This document shows positions 1 to 6,210 of a stretch of DNA of 6,280 nt, one piece after another. Numbering within the stretch: the first letter of the stretch is position 1; each line of letters begins with the position of its first letter. Source of the DNA: an uncultured Clostridia bacterium (lineage in GTDB: Bacteria; Bacillota; Clostridia; TANB77; CAG-508); NCBI GenBank assembly GCA_944391895.1, contig CALXVF010000071.1, positions 1 through 6,280 on the forward strand, in the 5' to 3' direction. The notes under the pieces are model-generated. The model was not told the DNA's origin and ran no database searches. It saw nothing but the letters and a program-made list of their open reading frames with translations. A program made the position numbers and the translations under genes.

Positions 1-1317
1 TCCTGCTTCTGTTGAAGATGGCCCGTTTTGATCATATCCCATGAAGATTATATAATCTGCAACTTTTCCAATTGTATTTCTATCGTAGCATAAAGACCAT
101 GTTTCTGAACCATCTGGTGCTGTTACATCTACTGATAAAGTTAATCCTGCTTCATGTAATCTTGGTGCTAATTCTATTAGAAATCTTGAAAAGTTTTCTT
201 TATCCTCTTGATACATATTTTCAAAATCTATATTTACTCCGTCAACTCCAGCTTCTATTAGTTCACTTACTATATTTTCAATTAAGTAACCTCTTGTCTC
301 AAATTTTTCTAGTATTTTTGACATTGCATCTAGGTCACCTAGTTCACTATTAGATACCATTGGCCATACTTTATATCCATTTGCATGTGCCCATTCGATA
401 TAATTCTGTCCATCTATTCCTATGTTTGCATCTATATCTCCGCTAGCTGTAATTTCATAGAATGATGGAGAAACAACATTTACTCCTTCAATAGTTCCAT
501 CTCTTACAGGAGCTGTTACATATTGTGAATAGTAATCCCATATTAAACTAACTTTTCCATCTATTCTTACATTTGTGTCTAACTCTTCTCTTACTACTTG
601 TTCATTACTAATATCTTTAGTTTTAACGTATCCTAGTTCTCCATTGTCTGTTCTAACTTTAGTCCAATCTTCTTCTACTACATTATTATTTTCTCTATCT
701 TGTACTATTACTAGTGTATCTCCTCTTTCAACTTTATCCATTGTTTTTGAAAAAGTTGTTGGTAAGTATTTTACGCTCATATTTTTTGAACTTGTAGCTT
801 GTACAAATTTTCTATTTAATGAATCAATTGTTACTATATTACTTTCAGAATAATAGTTAATTTCGATATTATATATTTCTGTTAAATCTGTCATTGGTAA
901 GTAGATTTTATCATCTTTTTGCATTAAAGTATGTGCTATATCTATATTTGCTCCACTTACATATATTTTTGTGCTATCAAATGGAATAACAACTGTTTTT
1001 GTATTAGATGTTGTTATAACTCTATTATTTTCTTCTTCAATTATCAAATATTCATCAAAGAAGTTTTTCACATCATCAGTTGATAGATATATTGTGTTAT
1101 CTTCTATTATTACATCTGATTTTAAGTTTCTTGTAATATTGTTGTTATTTATTATTAGGTTAGTTCTATCTGCAAATTCATCTCTTGCATAGTTTGGAGC
1201 AATTTTTATTATAAATAGTAGTAAAGCTAATATTGCTACTACTATTACTATTCTTAATATTAATCTTGGTATATTTATTTTGTCCTGTTTCATTCTTGGG
1301 CTACTATTTTTTTTCAT
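1..1317 (-). CDS. Membrane-anchored GH18 family glycoside hydrolase with stalk and SH3-like domains (C-terminus outside the window)
   Basis: Reading the minus strand from ATG at 1317 gives 439 codons with no stop before the window edge, so the C-terminus is missing. A GGAGGA ribosome binding site at 1325-1330, 7 bases upstream, fixes the start. In order the protein shows a basic N-terminus, one membrane helix (about residues 19-37), a domain resembling the copper amine oxidase N-terminal stalk family (about 54-167, with 'KIYLPMTDL'), a bacterial SH3-like domain (about 178-237, with 'DWTKV' at W218 and 'GYVKT' at 229-233), and a GH18 barrel from about residue 245. The GH18 signature DGVNIDFE lies at 359-366, and E366 is the expected catalytic acid; 'YIIFMGYD' further on fits a later barrel strand. 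GH18 relatives such as YaaH/SleL cleave beta-1,4 bonds of peptidoglycan or chitin-like glycans. The anchor and SH3 domain suggest work on the cell or spore wall, which is inference. The catalytic barrel is truncated here, so substrate preference cannot be judged. Confidence 0.92.
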   Translation of the reverse strand, partial: MKKNSSPRMKQDKINIPRLILRIVIVVAILALLLFIIKIAPNYARDEFADRTNLIINNNNITRNLKSDVIIEDNTIYLSTDDVKNFFDEYLIIEEENNRVITTSNTKTVVIPFDSTKIYVSGANIDIAHTLMQKDDKIYLPMTDLTEIYNIEINYYSESNIVTIDSLNRKFVQATSSKNMSVKYLPTTFSKTMDKVERGDTLVIVQDRENNNVVEEDWTKVRTDNGELGYVKTKDISNEQVVREELDTNVRIDGKVSLIWDYYSQYVTAPVRDGTIEGVNVVSPSFYEITASGDIDANIGIDGQNYIEWAHANGYKVWPMVSNSELGDLDAMSKILEKFETRGYLIENIVSELIEAGVDGVNIDFENMYQEDKENFSRFLIELAPRLHEAGLTLSVDVTAPDGSETWSLCYDRNTIGKVADYIIFMGYDQNGPSSTEAG

Positions 1318-1355
1318 TTTTTTGTCCTCCGGTTTGTACTTTTATTTTTATACTA

Positions 1356-1387
1356 ATTATAATAACATAAAAGATTTTTTTAGTGAA
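1356..1387 (-). promoter_or_regulatory. Candidate promoter of the GH18 gene
   Basis: On the minus strand a TTCACT box (1382-1387) is followed after 17 bases by TATTAT (1359-1364), and an overlapping TATAAT sits at 1356-1361. Transcription would start about 35 bases before the GH18 start codon. The -10 is good but the -35 matches TTGACA at only four of six positions, so a sporulation sigma factor cannot be excluded. Confidence 0.4.
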
Positions 1388-1433
1388 TAGTTTTTGAAAA
1401 AAAATTGAATTTAAGATACTTACTAAAGTTCAT

Positions 1434-1462
1434 TTCACGTTTTTTTCTTATTTACATATAAT
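1434..1462 (+). promoter_or_regulatory. Candidate promoter of the small membrane protein / spoVM pair
   Basis: TTCACG (1434-1439) is followed after 17 bases by a perfect TATAAT (1457-1462). The -10 can also be read as CATATAAT (1455-1462), close to the CATACA-T form of the mother-cell sigma factor SigE, which drives spoVM in B. subtilis. I see no clear SigE -35 box, so the sigma factor is undecided. The start point would fall near 1469, leaving a very short leader that begins at the ribosome binding site. Confidence 0.42.
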
Positions 1463-1479
1463 GTTACAAAGGGGGTAAT

Positions 1480-1632
1480 ATGGGTAAAATTTTAAAGAAG
1501 TTATTGGCAACATGCCTCATAGGTTTTGGATTGGGAGTTTTACTTGTATTATTACTTCCAGTAGCTGGTTGGCTTTTTATAATAGGTCTTGCAATTTTCA
1601 TTGTTGGTTTATGCTGTTTGTTTCATAAGTAA
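1480..1632 (+). CDS. Small two-helix membrane protein, 50 residues, function unknown
   Basis: The frame starts at ATG 1480 behind AAAGGGGG (1468-1475) and ends with TAA at 1630-1632. The protein has a short basic head (MGKILKK) followed by two hydrophobic stretches, about residues 8-26 and 30-47, separated by a Pro-Val-Ala-Gly-Trp turn (P27 to W31). It ends with two cysteines and 'LFHK'. This is the shape of a helical hairpin in the membrane. The next gene, a probable spoVM, starts 9 bases after its stop, and its ribosome binding site begins within the stop codon (TAAGGAGGG), so the two are surely cotranscribed and probably translationally coupled. I do not recognise a characterised family. 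A sporulation role is inferred only from the partner. The strong ribosome binding site, the tight spacing and the clean two-helix pattern make it a real gene rather than chance. Confidence 0.78.
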   Translation: MGKILKKLLATCLIGFGLGVLLVLLLPVAGWLFIIGLAIFIVGLCCLFHK

Positions 1633-1641
1633 GGAGGGATT

Positions 1642-1716
1642 ATGACGATTGTTGTTAAAAAGGTTCCAAAGTTTTTAAGGGGTTTCGTTAAATTTATTTT
1701 TGGAATTAAAGATTAA
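1642..1716 (+). CDS. spoVM: Probable stage V sporulation protein M (SpoVM), 24 residues
   Basis: ATG at 1642 follows AAGGAGGG (1631-1638), and the frame ends with TAA at 1714-1716. The peptide contains KVPKFLRGFVKFIFG at residues 7-21. From memory, B. subtilis SpoVM (26 residues) carries KLPKFLGGIVRAMLG in the same place. P9, K10, F11, L12, G14, V16 and G21 coincide without gaps, and the proline known to be needed for correct localisation is retained. SpoVM is an amphipathic helix that recognises the convex outer forespore membrane, anchors the coat ATPase SpoIVA and links coat to cortex assembly. The alternation of basic (K6, K7, K10, R13, K17) and bulky hydrophobic residues fits that helix. 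In B. subtilis spoVM is next to rpmB; here rpmB lies 73 bases downstream and converges on it. Residue 13 is Arg rather than Gly, and the C-terminus is two residues shorter. Confidence 0.88.
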   Translation: MTIVVKKVPKFLRGFVKFIFGIKD

Positions 1717-1719
1717 TTA

Positions 1720-1735
1720 CATATGTTTTCATATG
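1720..1735. repeat. Small inverted repeat CATATG-TTTT-CATATG
   Basis: Two CATATG hexamers, each self-palindromic, flank a TTTT spacer just after spoVM and just before the main terminator hairpin. They could form a weak 6-bp hairpin or be an accessory part of the terminator. No specific function can be assigned. Confidence 0.3.
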
Positions 1736-1738
1736 GAA

Positions 1739-1773
1739 AAAACATCACCTAAATCTAGTTTAGATGATGTTTT
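1739..1773. terminator. Bidirectional intrinsic terminator between spoVM and rpmB
   Basis: AAAACATCA (1739-1747) pairs with TGATGTTTT (1765-1773). After one C-A mismatch, CTAAA (1749-1753) pairs with TTTAG (1759-1763) around a TCTAG loop. The 14-bp stem is followed by a T-rich tract on the plus strand (TTTTCTATATATTT) and by TTTTTT on the minus strand. It can therefore end both the plus-strand spoVM transcript and the minus-strand rpmB transcript. Confidence 0.8.
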
Positions 1774-1789
1774 CTATATATTTATTAAA

Positions 1790-1987
1790 TTACATGTTTT
1801 CTACTTTCGCTGAACGTAAGCATTTAGAGCATACAGACATTTTCTTTGTTTCTCCGTTTACTTTAATTCTTACTGTTCTAAGATTTGGTTTCCATGTTCT
1901 TGTTGCTCTTCTACTTACATGAGAACGAGCTATACTTATTTTATTTCCGTGTGATATACCTTTTCCACAAATCTCACATTTAGCCAT
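1790..1987 (-). CDS. rpmB: 50S ribosomal protein L28 (bL28), zinc-binding form
   Basis: The 65-residue protein starts at ATG 1987 behind AGGAGGTG (1995-2002). It has the bL28 pattern: MAKCEICGKG at the N-terminus, the basic segment SHVSRRATRTWKPN (22-35), then 'VRIKVNG' and a C-terminal cysteine pair. C4, C7, C53 and C56 form two CxxC pairs, the zinc-ribbon form of L28. Species that have this form often also keep a cysteine-free paralogue used under zinc limitation; none is seen here. L28 is a component of the 50S subunit, and the length is normal for the family. The gene is the last of the minus-strand group, has its own promoter in the 76-base gap behind rqcP, and ends at the shared terminator. 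Confidence 0.97.
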   Translation of the reverse strand: MAKCEICGKGISHGNKISIARSHVSRRATRTWKPNLRTVRIKVNGETKKMSVCSKCLRSAKVENM

Positions 1988-2028
1988 TATACTGCACCTC
2001 CTATGCTTAATTTTAATCGCTATTTATT

Positions 2029-2057
2029 ATAATAACATATTTATTAGATAATTTCAA
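2029..2057 (-). promoter_or_regulatory. Sigma-A-like promoter of rpmB
   Basis: On the minus strand TTGAAA (2052-2057) is followed after exactly 17 bases by TATTAT (2029-2034), giving a leader of about 35 bases before rpmB. An overlapping TATAAT at 2026-2031 has a 20-base spacer and is less likely. No hairpin terminator is visible between rqcP and rpmB, so read-through from addA-rqcP probably adds to this internal promoter. Confidence 0.7.
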
Positions 2058-2063
2058 GGGTTT

Positions 2064-2300
2064 TTACAAAATTTTTACGACTTCGGAAGTATTTGCACTT
2101 TGTGTTTTTGGTATTTGTATAATTTCAAATTTGGATATGTTATCTCCAAATTTTATTTCTATGATGTCTCCTATCTTTACTTCATAACTTGGCTTTACTA
2201 CTTTACCATTTACACTTATTCTTCCACCATCAGCCGCTTCATTTGCTACGGTTCTTCTTTTTATGATTCTTGATACTTTTAAAAATTTGTCTAATCTCAT
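2064..2300 (-). CDS. rqcP: S4-domain ribosome quality control factor RqcP (formerly YabO)
   Basis: The 78-residue protein begins MRLDKFLKVSRIIKRRTVA, nearly identical to the start of B. subtilis RqcP/YabO. The S4 RNA-binding fold spans about residues 1-52: helices 1-24, then 'GRISVNGKVVKPSYEVKIGD', the usual S4 beta hairpin. In B. subtilis RqcP binds the obstructed 50S subunit and helps RqcH add C-terminal alanine tails to stalled nascent chains, marking them for degradation. The protein is slightly shorter than the 86-residue B. subtilis form, with a divergent tail. The ribosome binding site is modest (GAAAGG at 2311-2316, about 10 bases upstream). The addA stop lies only 18 bases upstream, so the two share a transcript. 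In Bacillus the gene sits with yabP, yabQ and divIC, so this location is different. Hsp15-type heat shock proteins share the fold but are usually longer. Confidence 0.93.
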   Translation of the reverse strand: MRLDKFLKVSRIIKRRTVANEAADGGRISVNGKVVKPSYEVKIGDIIEIKFGDNISKFEIIQIPKTQSANTSEVVKIL

Positions 2301-2318
2301 TTCTATTTTACCTTTCTT

Positions 2319-5300
2319 TTATTTGCATTCTATATTTTTATTGAAATATGTAGAATATATGTATGTATGCATAACTTTTTTATTTAATGCTTTTTCTAAT
2401 GCTCTTTTGTATAATTTAAGCTGAGTTTTATATTTATCTATTAGTTCTTTTTCATCATTTGAGCTTACATAATCTGTTTTATAATCTACTAACACAAGAT
2501 TATTTTCTTTATCTATATAATATAGGTCAATTATTCCTTGAACTAATATCTTTTCATCTGTATTTTCATAAATCTCATTTGAATCAATATTTAGATAAAA
2601 CGGTGTTTCCCTATTTACTTCCTTCGCTTCTTGCAATTCCCTATATAGTTCTGAATTTAAATAGTTTTCTATTATTTTCATATTTATTGAATTTTGTTCT
2701 TCTTTTGTTATTATTTCTTTTTCTCTTAATGATTCTATTAGTTTTTCGATTTCAGTCATATCTTTTTGGTTGGTTAATTTACTTAATATTAAATGAATTA
2801 TTGTACCTTTTCTTGCTCCAGTAATTTTTTCATCTTGTGCAAATTTAGGTATTCTTTTACTTACTTCCTTCTCTTGCTTTATAGCTGTCACAGATGTTTT
2901 TGTAGGAAGTTCTACATCGCCCAAATATTCGTATTCAAAATTTAATAGTTCTTCTATTTTTTTGTATTTTTCTTTATTTATTTTATATCCATCTAGTTCT
3001 TGTGCTATTTGATTTTTCCTTAAATTTTGATTGTTTTCATTTTCTTCTTTATTTTTTATTAATTCGTTTTTATTTATAACATTTAATTTCATTAATGGAT
3101 TTTCATTATATACATATACAAGTTCTAACCAATCTAAATAACTTCTATACTTTTCGACAATATTTTCATTCAATTTTTCTGGTTTTATAAATTTATAATA
3201 TTTATTTATTTCGCTTATTTTATCATCTAATTCTTTTTGCACATTTTTACTTGTTCCTGTTACTATCAGTTTATCTTTTGCTCTTGTTAATGCAACATAT
3301 AATATTCTCATCTCTTCTGAAACAGCTTCTTTTCTTGATTTTATTTTTATTGCTTCTTTTGTTAGAGTAGGAAATTCTATTCCATCAGATAAGTAATTTA
3401 CTCCTATTCCAATTTGATTATCTAAGATAATTTTTTCACTCATATCTCTTAAATTGAAACCTTTACTTGTCCCACATAAGAACACAATTGGAAACTCTAA
3501 TCCTTTACTTTTATGGATACTCATAATTCTAACTACGTCATCATTTTCACCAATTACTCTTGCTGCCGCTAAGTCATTATTACTTGTTCCTACCTTTTCC
3601 ATAAATATTATAAAATTGAATAAACCTTTGAAACTTATTTTTTCATATTCTTTTGCTTTTTCAAATAACTTCTTTAAGTTTGCTTGTCTTAAATTTCCGT
3701 CTGGCATTAATCCGACATAATGATAATATCCAGTTTCGCTATATATGTACCATATAAATTCGTCTAATGATAATTCTTTTTCTTTCGACTTTAAATTATC
3801 TATTAATTGCAAAAAATTTGATACTTTTTGTTTTAAATTGTCGTTTAACAATTCTGAACTATTTGCTTTTTCTAATGCTCTAAAAAAGGCCGAATTTTTA
3901 TCTACTAATCTTATTTCTAATAAATCATTATCTGTAAATCCACCAATTTCTGACCTTAGTACTGTTACAAGAGGAATATCTTGAAGTGGGTTATCTATAA
4001 TTTTCAATAATGAAATCATTGTATCAATTTCTATTGTATGTAAGTATTCAGTCGTTATATCTGAAAATACTGGAATTCCTTCATTAGTTAATTCTTTTTC
4101 ATAAATACTTGCTACAGATTTTGGACTTCTTAATAAAATTGCTATATCTTTAAATTTAACATTTTGTTTCTGTAGTTCTTTAATTCTTTTTGCAACAAGC
4201 CTTGCTTCTAGTGCAGCATTTTCTATTACTTCTTGTAACTCTTCATCATCCTCATCAGATTCTGTTTCTATTATATTTAATTCTGTTTCGCAATCTATTT
4301 CTATGTCTTCAAACTCTCTTCCTTGATTTAAAGCCTCTTCTTTTGTATATTCTATTTCACCCATTTTTTGACTCATAATATTTGTAAAAACTAGGTTTGT
4401 TATATCTAATATATTTTTTCTGCTTCTAAAATTTTTATATAATAATATTTTTGTATCATTTTTTATTTCTTCTTCAGGTAATTTATATTCATTATATTTT
4501 TGCATAAATAGTTTCGGATTTGCTTGCCTAAATTTATATATACTTTGCTTTACATCTCCAACCATAAATATATTGTGACCATTTGATACACTTTGTAATA
4601 TGTATTCTTGCACAGAATTACTATCTTGGTATTCATCAATTTCAATTTCATCAAAGTCATATTTCTTTGCTATTTCAGTAGGATTACCGTTTTCGTCAAT
4701 TAATATTTTAAGAGCTAAATGTTCTATATCATGAAAATCCACTATATTTTTTTCTTTTTTACGCTTTGAAAATTCATTTTTAAAAATTAATACTAAGTTT
4801 TCTATGTTTTTCAGCGTTTCATACATTTTCTTAATATCTTGGACTGCATCATTTGAAGAACATCTTACCATTCCTTGAGCTTTTGAGAAATTATTTTTCA
4901 CAGAATTTCTAATATCTTTCGCTCTATCTTTTACTTCCTTTTCCTCTTCTGAAAACTTACTTTTTCTTGACCACGGATTCCAAGCTTTATTATTTATTCC
5001 AATATATGCACTATCCCAATTATCTATATTTATATTTTTAAGTTCTAGTAAATCAGTACTTACAATACTGGCACACTCAGCCAAATTAGGATATAATTTT
5101 AATTCGTTATTAAGTGAATCTAAAGTAGTTATGCAATCTTGCAAAATATCTTTTACTTTATCTAATATAATTTTTCCCCATTTAGTATCTGCAAAATCTA
5201 TATTTGTGTTTTCAAATTTATATTCTTCCACTGCATTTTCAAGCCATTTTGTAGGAAATGGATCACTTTGAATAAACTCGTATATTTTTAAAATCAAATC

Positions 5301-5828
5301 TTTCAAATATGTATCATCTTTATAAGTAGTATACATTTCAAGTAGTTTCAAAAAATCTTTATTCTGATTTTCATACTCTTCCTCAAAAATATCCTCTATA
5401 ATCTCTTGTTTCATAATTTCAATTTCAGTTTCATCTGCAACTCTAAAATTACTACTCATTCCAATTTCAAAAAAATTATTTCTAATAACATTTAAGCAAA
5501 AAGAGTGAATGGTACTAATATTAGCCTTATTAATTAATAAAATCTGCCTTTGAAGATTTTCATCATTTGGATTCTCATCAAGTTTTTTATATATTTCATC
5601 CATTAGCCTTTGTCTCATCTCACTTGCCGCAGCATTAGTAAAAGTAACGACTAGAATTTTATCAATATCTATATTCTCATTTATGATTTTATTAACAATT
5701 CTTTCAACCAACACTGAAGTCTTACCACTTCCAGCAGCTGCCGAAACTAATATATTTGCCCCATTTAGCTTAATAGCTTGTAATTGTTCATTTGTCCATT
5801 TTCTGTCAGATATCTTTTTTTCAGACAT
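2319..5828 (-). CDS. addA: AddA, ATP-dependent helicase-nuclease subunit A
   Basis: The 1169-residue protein starts at ATG 5828 behind AGGAGG (5837-5842) and is near the usual AddA length (about 1230 in B. subtilis). It has all superfamily 1A helicase motifs: Q-motif WTNEQ (11-15), Walker A AAAGSGKTS (30-38), 'VTFTNAAASEMR' (about 61-72), Walker B DEYQDS (398-403), GDVKQSIYKFR (424-434), NFRSR (466-470), 'IHKSKGLEF' (H772) and 'LYVALTRAKDK' (R849). A RecB-family nuclease domain closes the protein, with H1012, D1101 (GIID), D1115 and K1117 (VDYK) and Q1136/Y1140 (QLKLY), so both activities look intact. AddA is the 3'-to-5' motor and one of two nucleases of AddAB, which resects double-strand breaks to Chi sites and loads RecA. 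The partner addB, usually directly upstream, is absent: the upstream side is a promoter region and a diverging gene. rqcP follows after 18 bases. Confidence 0.97.
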   Translation of the reverse strand: MSEKKISDRKWTNEQLQAIKLNGANILVSAAAGSGKTSVLVERIVNKIINENIDIDKILVVTFTNAAASEMRQRLMDEIYKKLDENPNDENLQRQILLINKANISTIHSFCLNVIRNNFFEIGMSSNFRVADETEIEIMKQEIIEDIFEEEYENQNKDFLKLLEMYTTYKDDTYLKDLILKIYEFIQSDPFPTKWLENAVEEYKFENTNIDFADTKWGKIILDKVKDILQDCITTLDSLNNELKLYPNLAECASIVSTDLLELKNINIDNWDSAYIGINNKAWNPWSRKSKFSEEEKEVKDRAKDIRNSVKNNFSKAQGMVRCSSNDAVQDIKKMYETLKNIENLVLIFKNEFSKRKKEKNIVDFHDIEHLALKILIDENGNPTEIAKKYDFDEIEIDEYQDSNSVQEYILQSVSNGHNIFMVGDVKQSIYKFRQANPKLFMQKYNEYKLPEEEIKNDTKILLYKNFRSRKNILDITNLVFTNIMSQKMGEIEYTKEEALNQGREFEDIEIDCETELNIIETESDEDDEELQEVIENAALEARLVAKRIKELQKQNVKFKDIAILLRSPKSVASIYEKELTNEGIPVFSDITTEYLHTIEIDTMISLLKIIDNPLQDIPLVTVLRSEIGGFTDNDLLEIRLVDKNSAFFRALEKANSSELLNDNLKQKVSNFLQLIDNLKSKEKELSLDEFIWYIYSETGYYHYVGLMPDGNLRQANLKKLFEKAKEYEKISFKGLFNFIIFMEKVGTSNNDLAAARVIGENDDVVRIMSIHKSKGLEFPIVFLCGTSKGFNLRDMSEKIILDNQIGIGVNYLSDGIEFPTLTKEAIKIKSRKEAVSEEMRILYVALTRAKDKLIVTGTSKNVQKELDDKISEINKYYKFIKPEKLNENIVEKYRSYLDWLELVYVYNENPLMKLNVINKNELIKNKEENENNQNLRKNQIAQELDGYKINKEKYKKIEELLNFEYEYLGDVELPTKTSVTAIKQEKEVSKRIPKFAQDEKITGARKGTIIHLILSKLTNQKDMTEIEKLIESLREKEIITKEEQNSINMKIIENYLNSELYRELQEAKEVNRETPFYLNIDSNEIYENTDEKILVQGIIDLYYIDKENNLVLVDYKTDYVSSNDEKELIDKYKTQLKLYKRALEKALNKKVMHTYIYSTYFNKNIECK

Positions 5829-5852
5829 TTTTTATTCCTCCTAGTCTGAGTT

Positions 5853-5898
5853 GTGCTTAGTTTTTGTTTAATGTTTTTGCTTAATGTTTTGCTTAAGT
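5853..5898. repeat. Imperfect 13-bp tandem repeat in the addA leader
   Basis: On the plus strand TTTTTGTTTAATG (5861-5873) and TTTTTGCTTAATG (5874-5886) are adjacent copies differing by one base. A third degenerate copy, TTTTGCTTAAG (5887-5897), follows, and a partial GTGCTTAG (5853-5860) precedes them. They lie between the addA promoter and its ribosome binding site, so they are transcribed into the 5' leader as repeated CATTAAGCAAAAA-type units. Function is unknown; slippage is the simplest origin. Confidence 0.7.
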
Positions 5899-5905
5899 TG
5901 TAATG

Positions 5906-5933
5906 ATTATATCATATTTTTTATAATTTTCAA
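5906..5933 (-). promoter_or_regulatory. Sigma-A-like promoter of addA with extended -10
   Basis: On the minus strand TTGAAA (5928-5933) is followed after 16 bases by a perfect TATAAT (5906-5911), preceded by TGA (5912-5914) as an extended -10 element. The start point would be near 5899, giving an addA leader of about 70 bases that contains the tandem repeat. The outer edge of the palindromic repeat element lies only 8 bases upstream of the -35 box. Confidence 0.75.
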
Positions 5934-5940
5934 CTAAAAC

Positions 5941-5993
5941 TCGACCAATGGGGACGCCCCTTTTTGGTCGAAGCCCGACCAAAAGGGACAGAC
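5941..5993. repeat. Left arm of a palindromic inverted-repeat element
   Basis: TCGACCAA (5941-5948) pairs with TTGGTCGA (5964-5971), and GGGG-ACG-CCCC (5950-5960) forms an inner hairpin. TTTTGGTCG (5962-5970) can instead pair with CGACCAAAA (5976-5984) around an AAGCC loop, and CCC/GGG extends that stem past one bulged T. The two folds compete for the same middle segment. A 25-base core (5944-5968) recurs as an exact inverted copy at 6180-6204. GC content is far above the surroundings, which marks it as a discrete inserted or mobilised element. It resembles REP-type (bacterial interspersed palindromic) sequences in general design; the family is not identified. Confidence 0.85.
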
Positions 5994-6047
5994 TTATTTT
6001 TTAAATTTTTTATTATTTTTAATTATTTTTTGCTCATTTTTGATTAT

Positions 6048-6072
6048 TTTTTGTAAAAATTGCACAAAATAT
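6048..6072 (+). repeat. 25-base direct repeat, copy 1
   Basis: TTTTTGTAAAAATTGCACAA followed by AATAT lies in the T-rich core. It matches the sequence at 6211-6235 at 23 of 25 positions in the same orientation. The unit is not a simple homopolymer run: it contains the TTGC-CAA centre in both copies. Confidence 0.7.
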
Positions 6073-6154
6073 TATAAAAAAATTATTATTTTTTAAATTC
6101 TTATATGTTTTTTCGTTATTTTTGTATTATTTTTAGTGTTAAATAGTTAATTAA

Positions 6155-6208
6155 GGGTGTCCCCATTGGTTGAGGTTCAACCAAAAAGGGGCGTCCCCAT
6201 TGGTTGAA
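6155..6208. repeat. Right arm of the palindromic inverted-repeat element
   Basis: TTGGTTGA (6166-6173) and TCAACCAA (6177-6184) form a perfect 8-bp stem with a 3-base loop. TCAACCAA also pairs with a second TTGGTTGA (6200-6207), enclosing GGGG-CGT-CCCC (6188-6198). The segment 6180-6204 is the exact reverse complement of 5944-5968 in the left arm. Where the left arm has CGACC/GGTCG stems, this arm has CAACC/GGTTG, so pairing is preserved despite the base change. Together the arms bound an element of about 268 bp. Confidence 0.85.
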
Positions 6209-6210
6209 TA

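Noticed and set aside
72..1192. Open plus-strand frames at 72-353, 575-853 and 971-1192
   Set aside because: They lie antisense to the GH18 coding sequence, are low-complexity Leu/Ser-rich, and lack good ribosome binding sites. They are shadows of an AT-rich gene.
1988..2063. L28 autoregulatory leader or riboswitch before rpmB
   Set aside because: The predicted leader is only about 35 bases, AT-rich and without a stable stem.
2080..2092. ACTTCGGAAGT palindrome near the end of rqcP as a regulatory site
   Set aside because: It is a short self-complementary stretch inside coding sequence with a one-base centre; chance is the simplest explanation.
2459..4378. Open plus-strand frames at 2459-2824, 3454-3720, 3745-3984 and 4190-4378
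   Set aside because: They are antisense to addA, whose motifs are intact across the whole length. The products are Leu/Phe/Ser-rich with no family features.
5941..6010. Left palindromic arm followed by a T-rich run, read as an intrinsic terminator on the plus strand
   Set aside because: No plus-strand gene precedes it; addA runs the other way. The inverted second arm is explained better by a repeat element.
5996..6151. Decayed gene or transposase remnant in the T-rich core
   Set aside because: Neither strand gives a frame with recognisable residues; it is dominated by T runs and ATT repeats with frequent stops.
5941..6208. CRISPR array or tandem repeat array
   Set aside because: There are only two main arms, in opposite orientation, with no regular spacers and no cas genes.
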